DNA of 64,000 nucleotides from the NCBI GenBank assembly GCA_025056255.1, contig JANWVT010000007.1, positions 1 through 64,000 of the forward strand, read 5' to 3'. The position numbers were made by a program, and so were the translations under genes. Source of the DNA: Bernardetiaceae bacterium (GTDB taxonomy: Bacteria; Bacteroidota; Bacteroidia; Cytophagales; Thermoflexibacteraceae). The notes below the pieces were generated by a model that worked only from the letters and a program-made list of their open reading frames with translations, made no database searches and was not told the DNA's origin. Shown here in pieces: positions 16,979 to 24,931 of the stretch (positions are counted from its first letter, which is position 1; each line of letters starts with the position of its first letter).

Positions 16979-19876
16979 ATGACTCGCCTGTCTGTTTGGC
17001 TGCTTTGTTTATTTAGTTTATGCAGCCATGCATTGAAAGGGCAAGATGTTTTTGCTGCCCAACAGATGCCTTTTTCGGTGCGCTGGCAACAGCTACAAAC
17101 ACCAGAGTTTCGACTGATATTTCCCCAAGATGCTGCCCATGAGGCGCAACGCACTGCCAATTTGTTACATGCCGTCTTGCATCCGGGCGCACAGCCTTTT
17201 TCCCCTATTGGGCGTAGCTTAGGCAAGCAACCGAAACGCATCAGCATTTTGCTACAAAATCGCACTACTTTTAGCAATGGCTTTGTAAACTTGGCGCCAC
17301 GTCGCTCAGAATTCTTTACGATGCCGCCACAAAACAACAACGATTTTGGTACCTCCGACTGGCTCTCACTACTAGCTGTACACGAAATGCGGCACGTGGT
17401 GCAATACGACAAGGCTAAGACTGGATTGAGCCGTTTAGTATATTGGTTGAGCGGCTATAATGGTTTGGGGGCAATAGCTAACTTAGCTGCTCCTTGGTGG
17501 TTTTTTGAGGGCGACGCGGTAGCCATGGAAACCCTTATGCTGCCGGGCGGCAGAGGCAGACTGCCGTATTTTAGCTTGCTCTATCGCACCCAGTTGTTGC
17601 AACAAGGCGGGTGGGGATATCACAAAGCACATCAGCGGTCATTTCGCGATGCCGTTCCAGACCATTACGTACTTGGCTACCACCTGACCACTTACTTGCG
17701 ACGCAAAGCTGGTGCACAGGCATTGAGCCATATCGCCAAACGAGCTTTTAGTGCACCCATTTTGCCACTCACGTTCAGTCGTGCCATTAAAAAACAAACA
17801 GGGCTTTCTTTGGTAGCAGCCTACCGACATATGAACCGCCAGTTAGATAGCCTTTGGAGAAGCCAGCAGCAACAACTATGGAAAAAACAACCTCTGACCA
17901 CCGTTCCCGTTAGGCGACACAAACACTATGGCAGACCCACCTACACCGATTTTGCATTTCCTCAACCGCTGGCAGACGGGCGCTTAGTTGCACTGCGACA
18001 AGGCATGAGCGATATACCCCAAATAGTGCTATTGCCTGCCGACAGTAGCCAACAACAGGCAAAAGTAGTCTTCACACCCGGATTAGTAGTAGCCAACGGT
18101 ATGTTTTCCGTTGAGTCTGGTAAAGCTGCATGGGTAGAGTATGAGTTTGACCCACGTTGGCAAATGCGCAATTACCAAGTAGTCAAAATATTAGATTTGG
18201 AAAACGGCAAGCTGCAGGCGCTTTCCCGTAAAAGTCGCTATGTGGCGGCTGCCCTCTCGCCAGCCGCAGACCGATTGGCTACCATAGAGGTAACCGAGAA
18301 CGGATGGCAACAAATTTTGATTTTAGACACTCGCAGCGGCAAAGTACTACAACAATTACCCAATCCCGATAGCGTACAATATGCCATGCCGCGCTACGAT
18401 ACTGATGGCGAACACCTACTCTGCATTAGACGGCGGAAAGATGGTAGTACTGCTCTTTCTCGCATCAATTTAACAACCAATACTGTACAAGACTTACTCC
18501 CTTTTAGATATGAAAACATTGGCGCACCAGCAGCTTCACCCGAATGGATATTCTTCCATTCCTCATACAATGGAATCGACAACATCTATGCTTTGCACAA
18601 AGCTACTGGCAAGCGCTGGCAGGTAACGGCACGCCCATTTGGCGCCTATCATCCCAAAGCTTCTCCCGACGGCAAATTTTTGTACTTTAACGATTTCGAC
18701 TTGTACGGAATGAATGTGGCTCGTATTGCCATCGATACAGCTTTGTGGACACCGTTTGAGCAAGTAAAAGTAGTTCCTGCTGACTATTTCCAACCACTGC
18801 TACGACAAGAACCCGACCTAAACTTTGTACAAGAAAGCCTCAAAAATCCACCGCGCCGCAGCTATCCTATAAGCAAGTATGGTAGATTGAGTGAGTGGTT
18901 CAATATTTACAGTTGGTCCCCATTTATTAGTCCTAATAATTTAGAGCAGTTAGAACTGGCGCTCTATTCGCGTAATTTGTTGAGCACCGCTATCACCACA
19001 GTTGGCTATCGGTTCAACACCAACGAACAAACGGGTAGTTGGTTTGCACAATTGAGCTATCAAGGTTTCTATCCTATTATAGACCTCAATTTGAGTAGTA
19101 CTGAACGCCGCAGCAATGTGCGCGTAAACAACCAAGTAAGTGAGTTACAATTTACCGAAAATGTAGCCAACTTAGGCATGCGCATTCCCTTGACCCTGAC
19201 TCGCTCGCGTTTTTTGCGAAGTGCCAGCTTGTCAGCTGCTGTATCTTACAGGCAAACAGGCAACTTTCGCGGGCAGTTTGCTGACCGCTTTCGCGAGGGT
19301 GAACTTTGGACCGGAGGCGCAAGTTTTAACTATGCTGCTACACTGCGCCGCGCCGAGCGAGATATAGTTAGCCGCTTAGGCTTTACTTATGCGTTGTTCG
19401 GACGTCAAGTATTTGCCAGTAGTGACTTTGAAGGAGGGCAACTGGCTATGCAAGGACAAATTTTTTTACCCGGTCTATTGCGCCACCACGCCCTTACTTT
19501 GCGCGGGGCTATGCAATACGAACAACAAAGCAACTATCGCTTTACCAGTCCAATTTTGTTTGCACGGGGCTATGCTTACCGCAGCCATGAATGGTACTAT
19601 GGCAGTGCTATTGAGTACCGACTGCCGTTATGGTATCCTGACATTTCATTAGGACCTGTGGCTAACTTGCAACGCATCAAAGCCATGCTGTTCTACGACT
19701 ATGCCTTCGCCGACCGCAATACCTCCTATCAAACGCTTGGGATTGACCTAACCACAGATTTTAATTTGGGTAGAATGGCACAACTGCTTTTCGATGCAGG
19801 CATCCGACTAATGTACTTTCCGCAAACCCGTACAACTGGCATAGAATTAGTTGTTGGGCGCGTTGGAATTCGCTGA
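16979..19876 (+). CDS. Exported metallopeptidase-like / beta-propeller / outer-membrane beta-barrel protein
   Basis: The 965-residue protein starts with a signal peptide (MTRLSVWLLCLFSLCSHALKGQ). Residues ~40-290 form a gluzincin-like (peptidase-MA type) domain with HEMRH (135-139) and a downstream WWFFEGDAVAME whose Glu177 is the likely third zinc ligand. Residues ~310-600 hold TolB/WD40-like blades (PADSSQQQ, LAPAADRLATIE-type, DGKFLYFNDFD). The last ~330 residues alternate short amphipathic strands typical of an outer-membrane barrel ending in ...VGRVGIR. The protein would place a protease and propeller on the periplasmic or surface side of the outer membrane. Start is ATG 16979, as the frame otherwise begins at a TTG two codons earlier. 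The substrate is unknown. Confidence 0.8.
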   Translation: MTRLSVWLLCLFSLCSHALKGQDVFAAQQMPFSVRWQQLQTPEFRLIFPQDAAHEAQRTANLLHAVLHPGAQPFSPIGRSLGKQPKRISILLQNRTTFSNGFVNLAPRRSEFFTMPPQNNNDFGTSDWLSLLAVHEMRHVVQYDKAKTGLSRLVYWLSGYNGLGAIANLAAPWWFFEGDAVAMETLMLPGGRGRLPYFSLLYRTQLLQQGGWGYHKAHQRSFRDAVPDHYVLGYHLTTYLRRKAGAQALSHIAKRAFSAPILPLTFSRAIKKQTGLSLVAAYRHMNRQLDSLWRSQQQQLWKKQPLTTVPVRRHKHYGRPTYTDFAFPQPLADGRLVALRQGMSDIPQIVLLPADSSQQQAKVVFTPGLVVANGMFSVESGKAAWVEYEFDPRWQMRNYQVVKILDLENGKLQALSRKSRYVAAALSPAADRLATIEVTENGWQQILILDTRSGKVLQQLPNPDSVQYAMPRYDTDGEHLLCIRRRKDGSTALSRINLTTNTVQDLLPFRYENIGAPAASPEWIFFHSSYNGIDNIYALHKATGKRWQVTARPFGAYHPKASPDGKFLYFNDFDLYGMNVARIAIDTALWTPFEQVKVVPADYFQPLLRQEPDLNFVQESLKNPPRRSYPISKYGRLSEWFNIYSWSPFISPNNLEQLELALYSRNLLSTAITTVGYRFNTNEQTGSWFAQLSYQGFYPIIDLNLSSTERRSNVRVNNQVSELQFTENVANLGMRIPLTLTRSRFLRSASLSAAVSYRQTGNFRGQFADRFREGELWTGGASFNYAATLRRAERDIVSRLGFTYALFGRQVFASSDFEGGQLAMQGQIFLPGLLRHHALTLRGAMQYEQQSNYRFTSPILFARGYAYRSHEWYYGSAIEYRLPLWYPDISLGPVANLQRIKAMLFYDYAFADRNTSYQTLGIDLTTDFNLGRMAQLLFDAGIRLMYFPQTRTTGIELVVGRVGIR

Positions 19877-19886
19877 AAATACTGGC

Positions 19887-19908
19887 AAAATGACTTTTGT
19901 CATTTTTT
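19887..19908 (+). terminator. Possible terminator after the 965-residue peptidase gene
   Basis: An 8-bp perfect A/T-rich inverted repeat (aaaatgac at 19887-19894, gtcatttt at 19899-19906) is followed by TT. It sits 10 nt after the stop codon, and 50 nt before the Hsp20 start. It could instead be an operator for the heat-shock gene. Confidence 0.4.
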
Positions 19909-19957
19909 GTAAAAGCAAAAGTTGCCAAATTGCCTTGTATAACAAACCAACACACAT

Positions 19958-20404
19958 ATGGAAACACTATTCCCCCGCCGCAACAATCCCTTTCAAAGGT
20001 TTGGCGACCGCTATGGTCATTATTTCGGAGACAGTGAATTTTTAGGACGCTCTCCCTTAGCCGATTACATATCTGTTGCTCCACATACAGCAGCTAACAT
20101 TAGCAAAAATGCAGAAGCTTACGAAATAGAAGTGGTAGCCCCCGGCTTCGACAAGGAAGATATTGAACTGAGTGTACATCAAGGCATTTTGATGATAAAA
20201 GCTGATAAAAAAGTGAAACACAACGTGCAGAAAAAAGAATACATCTTGCACGAGTATAACCACGAGATGCTCGAGCGCTCATTCAAACTACCTGACAACG
20301 TGGATGCAGATGCTATTAGCGCACGCTACGAAAATGGCATTTTGCACCTGCGCCTACCCTACAAGCCAACAAAAGTAGCTAATAAACAAATCTCGATTCA
20401 GTAA
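19958..20404 (+). CDS. Small heat-shock protein (Hsp20 / alpha-crystallin family)
   Basis: The 148-residue protein has a short N-terminal arm (RRNNPFQRFGDRYG) and an alpha-crystallin domain from about residue 45 to 140: AEAYEIEVVAPGFDKEDIELSVHQGILMIKADKK, then YILHEYNHEMLERSFKLPDNVDADAISARYENGILHLRLPYK. The A-x-x-x-n-G-v-L signature (ARYENGILHLRLP) is clear. Such proteins are ATP-independent holdases that keep unfolding proteins soluble in the cytoplasm. The gene is alone on its strand; no CIRCE or other heat-shock operator was recognised, but an 8-bp inverted repeat lies 51 nt before the start. Confidence 0.95.
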   Translation: METLFPRRNNPFQRFGDRYGHYFGDSEFLGRSPLADYISVAPHTAANISKNAEAYEIEVVAPGFDKEDIELSVHQGILMIKADKKVKHNVQKKEYILHEYNHEMLERSFKLPDNVDADAISARYENGILHLRLPYKPTKVANKQISIQ

Positions 20405-20706
20405 AATTGAGCAATTTCTTATCCGACAGGCACTCTAAGAGAGTGTTTAGGCTTTACAGGGACAAACATTAAACCTAAATATTGACAGGATGGCAAGATA
20501 AACAGGATTTTGGATTGCGGATTTTGGATTGCGGAATGTTTCTCCTCTACACTCCAAAATCGCATTCACACGCAGTAAGAGTCAGGATGCGAACAACGAC
20601 GAGTTTGCCCGTATGAATATGAATTTGGCAAAATGAACCTTACAAAAAAACTAAACAACTACTAAACCTGTCGGATTTGCTCCATGATGCACCTCATATA
20701 TTTTCA
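20405..20706. other. Intergenic region filled by dispersed repeat copy B
   Basis: The ~300 nt between the Hsp20 stop and the convergent HyuB-like stop consists almost wholly of repeat copy B, with its flanking inverted repeats; nothing else is supported. Confidence 0.6.
20421..20676 (+). repeat. Dispersed intergenic repeat, copy B, with 10-bp terminal inverted repeats
   Basis: The element is bounded by atccgacagg (20421-20430) and its exact reverse complement cctgtcggat (20667-20676). Inside are the shared blocks gctttacaggg-acaaacatt, aaacctaaat, tgacaggatggcaag, aacaggatttt, gaacaacgacgagtttg, gtatgaatatgaatttgg, caaaatgaac and actaaacc. A doubled ttttggattgcgga also occurs, resembling the GT-rich arrays at 43-47 kb. 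No transposase frame is present; the shape fits a MITE-like non-autonomous element, but this is inference. Confidence 0.65.
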
Positions 20707-22323
20707 TTATACATATCCCAGTATTTTGTCGCGCTCAATAGCGGCAGGGTCTCTTTCAGCGGGGTCGCCAAAGCCGCCGCCGCCGGGTAGGTCTAAAATC
20801 AGTTCATCGCCCGGGTAGAGTTTGGTCAATCCCTTGGGTGGTATGAAGCGCTCCGGCACAATGCGAATAGCCCCGCTGCTACCGTTTTTGCCGCCGCAAA
20901 GCCCATGCGGTTCGGTTTTAGTTTTCTCAGTCAGAATAGAAATGTTAATCGGCTCTTTGCCAATCATTTTGAAGCTGAATCGCTGCCCCAATCCGCCGCG
21001 ATATTTGCCGGCACCGCCTGTGCCGGGTCGCAACGACTTTTCCGTTACCAACACAGGGGCATCGTTTTCTAACACTTCAATCGGTACGTTAGCTACGTTT
21101 GTAGGGAAGCTCAATACATGTAGTCCGTCGGCATCGGGTCGTGCACCGTAGCCGCCGTTAAGGAAGAAATACTCTACAAAAGTAGCATCAGGTTTTTTGC
21201 GGTCGGTGTGCTGTCCGTTGAGGACAATGCACCAGCAGGCACTGCCGCAGTCGGCTTGTACTTGCATGGGTACGGCTTGTGAAAGCGCGCCAAATACAGG
21301 CGCAAACAAGATGTTGCCCGTGATGTTGCGAGCGCCTAACGGTACGGGTTTTTGCGCATTCAGCAGCGAACCTTTGGGAGCACTTACCTTAATGGCACGA
21401 AAAGCGCCTTCGTTGTTGGGTACATCAGGGCTAAATACGCATTTAATCGGATAGGCAGTATAGGCATAGGTATAATTTTGTACAGCATTGATGCCCAGCG
21501 AGTGCGCTCCGGAGGTGCCGGTATAATCCACCGAAATCTCATCGCCCTGAATTGTGATGGCACATTCAATATGCACTGGTTCATCCAATCCGTCGCCATC
21601 GGCATCATACGAGTATCGGTACGTGCCGTCGGGAGCTTTGGCAATGGCTTGGCGCATGGCTTTTTCGGTTGCTTCAATGATTTGGTCGGAAAGCGCTTCT
21701 ATATCTTCCATGTCCATTTCGTCCATGAGCCGTTGCAGCGAACGAATGCCTTGGTCGTTGGCTGCCACTTGTGCGCGAATATCGCCCAGTGTTTGGCGAG
21801 CTGCCCGCACATTGGCTTCTATCAGGCGGAATAGTGTTTCGTTGGGCTTGCCTGCTTCGTAGAGTTTGGTAGGAGGTACCATCAGCCCTTCTTCGTAGAG
21901 GTCGCGTGCGCCTGCACCCCAAAGGCTGCCGCCCATGTCGGGCGAGTGAGCAATGGTTCCAATGAAGCCTATTAGCTTACCCTTTCTGAAAATGGGTGAC
22001 ACCAAGCCAATATCTGGCTTATGCCCTGCACATAGCCAAGGGTCGTTGGTCATCACCACGTCGCCTTCCTGCCAACTTTCTGGCGGGAAGTAGTCTTTTA
22101 ACAGTGCCTGCGTGAGCATAGGCAATACTCCCAAAAAGGAGGGGACGCTAATGCTTGACTGTGCTACCGACTGCCCGCGGCGATTCATCAGTACTACGGC
22201 AAAGTCGTTGCTTTCGCGGGTTACGGTGGAAAATGCCGTGCGTTGCAGCGTGGTTCCGGCTTCATCCACAATCGCCAGCAGCCGCGACCAGAGAATGGAA
22301 AGGGTAATAGCGTCGTATTTCAT
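20707..22323 (-). CDS. Hydantoinase B / oxoprolinase (HyuB) family protein
   Basis: The 538-residue protein is full length for the HyuB family, the second component of ATP-dependent N-methylhydantoinase, 5-oxoprolinase and acetone-carboxylase-like enzymes. Motifs seen: VTRESNDFAVV (N-terminal), GDVVMTNDPW...GHKPDI, GTIAHSPDMGG, DYTGTSGA, GARNITGN, RPGTGGAGKYRGGLGQ, LPGGGGFGDP. HyuA, which carries the ATPase, is normally adjacent; none is found here. The gene is visibly more G+C-rich than its surroundings (GCC/CGG runs) and stands between a repeat element and a decayed region, which may indicate acquisition by transfer. Substrate cannot be assigned. Confidence 0.9.
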   Translation of the reverse strand: MKYDAITLSILWSRLLAIVDEAGTTLQRTAFSTVTRESNDFAVVLMNRRGQSVAQSSISVPSFLGVLPMLTQALLKDYFPPESWQEGDVVMTNDPWLCAGHKPDIGLVSPIFRKGKLIGFIGTIAHSPDMGGSLWGAGARDLYEEGLMVPPTKLYEAGKPNETLFRLIEANVRAARQTLGDIRAQVAANDQGIRSLQRLMDEMDMEDIEALSDQIIEATEKAMRQAIAKAPDGTYRYSYDADGDGLDEPVHIECAITIQGDEISVDYTGTSGAHSLGINAVQNYTYAYTAYPIKCVFSPDVPNNEGAFRAIKVSAPKGSLLNAQKPVPLGARNITGNILFAPVFGALSQAVPMQVQADCGSACWCIVLNGQHTDRKKPDATFVEYFFLNGGYGARPDADGLHVLSFPTNVANVPIEVLENDAPVLVTEKSLRPGTGGAGKYRGGLGQRFSFKMIGKEPINISILTEKTKTEPHGLCGGKNGSSGAIRIVPERFIPPKGLTKLYPGDELILDLPGGGGFGDPAERDPAAIERDKILGYV

Positions 22324-22675
22324 CGTTCGGACAGCGAGACTCGATTGTTGTTACAACAATGGTTAACCTAATAAACTATCCGTAATACTAAGAAAAAAGT
22401 GCGAAATTGTGTATTGGTTTACACGAAAAAAATACTTCAACATCACTGGCACCTGCCATGGAGCAGTGATGGAAATGGTAGAGCATGGCGCGCACTTGGT
22501 CATCCACTGTCCAAAGCAGTCCGGTACAACTACTGTGCTTGCCACACGGCGCAGAGAATTAGACCAAAAACAGACTACTTGCCCACCATGATGCTTTTGC
22601 AAGCTATTTCCACTATCGCAATACAGCTACTTGCAGCCAATTTGTTTTTCGAGCACCAACAAAGAACCCTAACAT

Positions 22676-23008
22676 GTGCATCAGCTGCTGGAAGCAGCAC
22701 AAATAGCAAGGTTGGCAACTGTAAAAACTTTAGACAACCTTTCTGAGCGCATCACAAAACTTACGGATTTGACTAACAAAAATGTAGTGCTGCTAACTAC
22801 CAGTAGCCGCTATGAGCCGTTTCTGTACTTTTTGGGCATGTTGCAAACCAAATACCTCAGCGGCAACTTGCCCTAACACCGCACCTTCCACAGTGTAGTA
22901 GTGGCTCTACAACATCAAGTCGCTAAAATCCAAACTGTACAACCCCAAGAAGCACAATACAACAGCCCTTGGAACATGGCAGCAGATTTCAAATCAATAC
23001 AAGGGTAA
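22676..23008 (+). pseudogene. Interrupted reading frame of unknown family
   Basis: A frame beginning at GTG 22676 reads 66 residues (LEAAQIARLATVKTLDNL, ITKLTDLTNKNVVLL) to a TAA at 22874. The same frame then continues without a stop for 43 more codons (VVVALQHQVAKIQTVQPQ, YNSPWNMAADFKSIQG) to 23008. Both parts have residue and codon use like real genes of this window, so a single nonsense change in an old gene is plausible. I recognise no family. No ribosome-binding context or promoter supports expression. Confidence 0.3.
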
Positions 23009-23365
23009 AAAAATTTTTGCTATGTGGTTGCGAAGTCTTTTGATGCAGATAGAATCGATGTAAAGCCAAGAAAGCAAGAATGGTCTATCAAAGCAGGTTT
23101 TTGTTTTGTATTTTCATGCTACTGAGTTGTTTTTTTGAAGACGAGCACGAGCAATAAATGCGCGCCCTAAACGAAGCCGCAAAATAACTTTCTGCTTTTG
23201 CCATTGTTTGGGTTTCCTCCAGCAGCACGACAAAACTAATCTTGCATACAAGCGTAAAAATTTTACGCTACGTCATTCAGCTTTACTTTGTTGCAGAAAA
23301 AATTACACTTGCTTTACTCTCTGAATTAGCTCAAAATTGTGTAATTAATCGTTTGAAACACTGAT

Positions 23366-23421
23366 TTGCACGCCGCCGTTGCACGTCGCCGTTGCACGTC
23401 GCCGTTGCACGTCGCTGTTGC
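23366..23421 (+). repeat. 13-bp tandem repeat (gccgttgcacgtc)
   Basis: Three exact consecutive copies of the 13-mer (23375-23387, 23388-23400, 23401-23413) are flanked by partial copies on both sides. It lies in the decayed region. The unit is G+C-richer than its surroundings. No function is evident; a single related element occurs near 1592. Confidence 0.85.
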
Positions 23422-23760
23422 CTTACAAACAAGTTCTTGTTAAGTGTATAACAAAATATGAACCCACCAATTTTTGAAACCTGTTAATTCCATTGTTAGC
23501 GTATTCACAAGCAACCTGTTGGCATGGCTGCTGGCGATTTTGGTTCGAAATAAGCATACTTTTTCAGCTAGCCCTTACTTTGTATTTTTTCCATCTACCA
23601 GCAGCTGGCTCTCAAGCCGATTGTACATCATTTGCTTTTGAATCAGCTATGCTGTGGTGGTCAAGTTCATAAGCTAGCAGTGCAAGGTGCTTGTTGACGC
23701 AAATAAGCCGCAAAGCTATTGCACACAATGCCAAACGGTCTAATTCATTAAGTCGCTATC

Positions 23761-23790
23761 AAAAAAGGCTGTCTTTTCTGAGACAGCCTT
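23761..23790 (-). terminator. Rho-independent terminator of rpoD
   Basis: A perfect 10-bp stem (23765-23774 with 23781-23790, loop of 6) is followed on the minus strand by a T6 tract; it lies 34 nt after the rpoD stop. Confidence 0.9.
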
Positions 23791-23824
23791 GGAAGGTAAA
23801 CTTACAAGAGATATTGCCTTTCTT

Positions 23825-24688
23825 TTATCCTAAATATGTTTTCAGTGCTTTGCAGCGCGATGTGTGGCGCAAGCGGCGGATTGCCTTTTCCTTAATCTGG
23901 CGCACGCGCTCGCGAGTGAGGTCAAATTTTTCACCAATTTCTTCCAGCGTGAGGGCATTTTCTCCGTTGAGCCCGAAGTATAGCGTCACCACATCTGCTT
24001 CACGGGGCGTAAGTGTAGAAAGTGCACGTTGTACTTCACGGCGCAGTGAGTCGCTCATTAGGTTCACGTCAGGACGATGTGCGTCGCCACTTTCAATAAC
24101 ATCGAGTAGGGTATTTTCTTCATCAGGTTTGAAAGGTGCATCTACCGATACATGCCGTCCAGAAATTTTGATAGTCTCATTTACTTCCCCTATTGTCATC
24201 TCCATTACCTCAGCAAGTTCTTCCGGCGATGGTTCACGCTCGTACTTTTGTTCAAGTTCGGAGAAAGTTTTGGCGATTTTATTGAGCGAACCTACTCGGT
24301 TAAGAGGCAAGCGCACAATACGAGACTGTTCAGCAAGCGCTTGTAGAATGGATTGGCGAATCCACCAAACGGCATAAGAGATAAACTTGAAGCCACGAGT
24401 TTCATCGAAACGTTGAGCAGCTTTAATAAGCCCCAAATTTCCTTCGTTAATTAAATCGCCCAAAGAAAGTCCCTGATTTTGATACTGCTTGGCAACAGAA
24501 ACTACAAATCGCAAATTAGCCTTGGTGAGCCTTTCAAGTGCTTGTGCATCATTTTCTTTGATGCGTTTGGCAAGCTCTACTTCCTCGTCGGGGTCGAGCA
24601 AATCTACTTTGCCAATTTCTTGTAGGTACTTATCGAGTGACTGAGTTTCACGATTAGTAATTTGTTTGCTAATCTTTAGTTGCCTCAT
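23825..24688 (-). CDS. rpoD: Primary RNA polymerase sigma factor (RpoD/SigA)
   Basis: The 287-residue protein is the housekeeping sigma factor. Region 1.2 is [31 protein letters not shown]-like (residues ~13-45). Region 2 includes [37 protein letters not shown] and [15 protein letters not shown]. Region 3 has [13 protein letters not shown]. Region 4 carries the helix-turn-helix [20 protein letters not shown]. It lacks region 1.1, as is usual for the short primary sigma factors of Bacteroidota, which recognise TTG...TAnnTTTG promoters such as those in this window. It is transcribed alone, with its own terminator. The 180-nt upstream region must hold its promoter, which I could not pin down. 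Confidence 0.97.
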   Translation of the reverse strand: MRQLKISKQITNRETQSLDKYLQEIGKVDLLDPDEEVELAKRIKENDAQALERLTKANLRFVVSVAKQYQNQGLSLGDLINEGNLGLIKAAQRFDETRGFKFISYAVWWIRQSILQALAEQSRIVRLPLNRVGSLNKIAKTFSELEQKYEREPSPEELAEVMEMTIGEVNETIKISGRHVSVDAPFKPDEENTLLDVIESGDAHRPDVNLMSDSLRREVQRALSTLTPREADVVTLYFGLNGENALTLEEIGEKFDLTRERVRQIKEKAIRRLRHTSRCKALKTYLG

Positions 24689-24867
24689 GGTTGATAGTTA
24701 TTAAGCCAAAGTAAATCTGTTAGTTGTGTTGCAAAAGATTGCCAGAAATAGATAATTGGCAGAAATCTTACTTCGTTCTTACTTATGATACGTTACTGCC
24801 GAAGATATAGTTTTGGATTTACTTTTCAAATACTTGCTTGGGAAAAAATTTAAGACTCTGTAACAAT

Positions 24868-24906
24868 AAAACAGCTTTGCCATTTGGTTAAATGGCAAAG
24901 CTGTTT
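24868..24906 (-). terminator. Strong hairpin terminator of pnp
   Basis: A 17-bp perfect stem (24869-24885 with 24890-24906, 4-nt loop) lies 25 nt after the pnp stop; on the minus strand it runs into TTTATTGTTAC. Because the stem has A-rich and T-rich ends it could act in both directions. Confidence 0.85.
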
Positions 24907-24931
24907 ACCTACATAAGCTGAAAGGGGCAGC

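Larger units (their letters stand above)
22324..23760. other. Gene-poor, probably decayed region
   Basis: About 1.4 kb between the HyuB-like gene and the rpoD terminator hold no intact gene that I recognise. There are fragments with plausible codon use. One is a 60-codon frame at 22409-22591 on the plus strand (TGTCHGAVMEMVEHGAHLVI). Another is the interrupted frame at 22676-23008, listed separately. A 13-bp tandem repeat lies at 23.37-23.42 kb. The pattern suggests relics of one or more lost genes. Confidence 0.5.

Noticed and set aside
22363-22602. Small frame on the minus strand at 22.4-22.6 kb
   Set aside because: Codon use and residues do not look protein-like, and it lies opposite other short frames in a decayed region.
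23691-24377. Long plus-strand frame antisense to rpoD
   Set aside because: It is the reverse complement of a strongly conserved sigma-factor gene, has an Arg/Ser-rich unnatural composition, and overlaps the rpoD terminator.
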